A stretch of DNA of 15,076 bases from an uncultured Collinsella sp. (lineage in GTDB: Bacteria; Actinomycetota; Coriobacteriia; Coriobacteriales; Coriobacteriaceae). A program made the position numbers and the translations under genes. The DNA is taken from the NCBI GenBank assembly GCA_900761995.1, contig CAAFEY010000011.1:1-15076 (forward strand), read 5' to 3'. Position 1 is the first letter of the stretch, and every line of letters begins with the position of its first letter. Below are positions 14,956-15,076 of this stretch, piece by piece. The notes beneath the pieces were generated by a model, which searched no databases, was not told the origin of the DNA, and saw nothing but the letters and a program-made list of their open reading frames with translations.

Positions 14956-15072
14956 GGTCAGCGGCGCCCTGGCCTCCCACGGGCTGACCCCGCAGTACTC
15001 TCGGCGCGATGGGGCTTAGCTTCCGGGTTCGGAACGGGACCGGGCGTGCCCCCCATGCTCTGGCCGCTGACC
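14956..15072 (-). rRNA. rrf: 5S ribosomal RNA
   Basis: The minus strand carries a 117-base 5S rRNA. Helix I pairs GGTCAGCGGC (5' end, from 15072) perfectly with GCCGCTGACC (3' end, to 14956). The conserved core CCGTTCCGAACCCGGAAG, then CTAAGCCCCAT and GAGAGTACTGCGGGG, is clear. Flanking CACC (15076-15073) can pair with GGTG (14955-14952), lengthening the stem in the precursor, as is common for processing. The gene is the last of a leftward rRNA operon whose 23S and 16S genes would lie beyond the right edge. The ends are set from helix I and may be off by a base or two. Confidence 0.95.
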
Positions 15073-15076
15073 GGTG

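Noticed and set aside
1..15076. CRISPR arrays, insertion sequences, prophage or tRNA genes
   Set aside because: I saw no regularly spaced repeats, transposase or phage proteins, terminal repeats or tRNA cloverleaf sequence on either strand.

Overview
The window looks like the chromosome of a high-GC Gram-positive gut bacterium of the class Coriobacteriia, most likely Collinsella. This rests on protein character (actinobacterial-type MurJ, an LTA-synthase-like enzyme, COG2509 and HI0933 flavoproteins), GC-rich codon use, strong AAGGAG-type ribosome sites and the 5S rRNA sequence. The genus is inference from recognition; no search was run. It is mostly core housekeeping DNA. I see no prophage, insertion sequence, CRISPR array, defence island or tRNA gene.

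Layout. 1-4874 is all minus strand: the 5' part of murJ (lipid II flippase, running off the left edge), ybaK three bases upstream of it (Cys-tRNA(Pro) deacylase), and uvrA. A divergent spacer (4875-5067) carries a candidate LexA/SOS half-match on the uvrA side and an inverted repeat on the other. 5068-11191 is a plus-strand block: an LTA-synthase-like membrane phosphoglycerol transferase, the Mrp/NBP35-type Fe-S carrier ATPase, an HI0933/BaiN-family flavoprotein beginning on the base after the mrp stop, and a COG2509 FAD-dependent dehydrogenase with its own candidate promoter and leader hairpin. The block ends at a bidirectional terminator facing uvrB. 11257-14764 is minus strand again: coaE, a membrane-anchored lytic transglycosylase overlapping coaE by 8 bases, and uvrB. 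The right edge holds a 5S rRNA gene (end of a leftward rRNA operon) and its strong intrinsic terminator.

How the genes work together. UvrA and UvrB form the damage-recognition complex of nucleotide excision repair; they share a strand but are about 6.4 kb apart, with the opposite-strand block between them. MurJ, the lytic transglycosylase and the LTA-synthase-like protein are all cell-envelope functions. Mrp and the two flavoproteins form a compact redox/Fe-S group of unknown pathway. CoaE makes coenzyme A and YbaK proofreads misacylated tRNA.

Nothing here is a clearly new multi-gene system. The items most worth checking are the two candidate regulatory sites between uvrA and the LTA-synthase-like gene, the promoter-plus-hairpin leader at 9482-9532, the Mrp/flavoprotein cluster, and residue or architecture departures in MurJ and the LTA-synthase-like protein. 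No gene-free stretch exceeds 300 bases.
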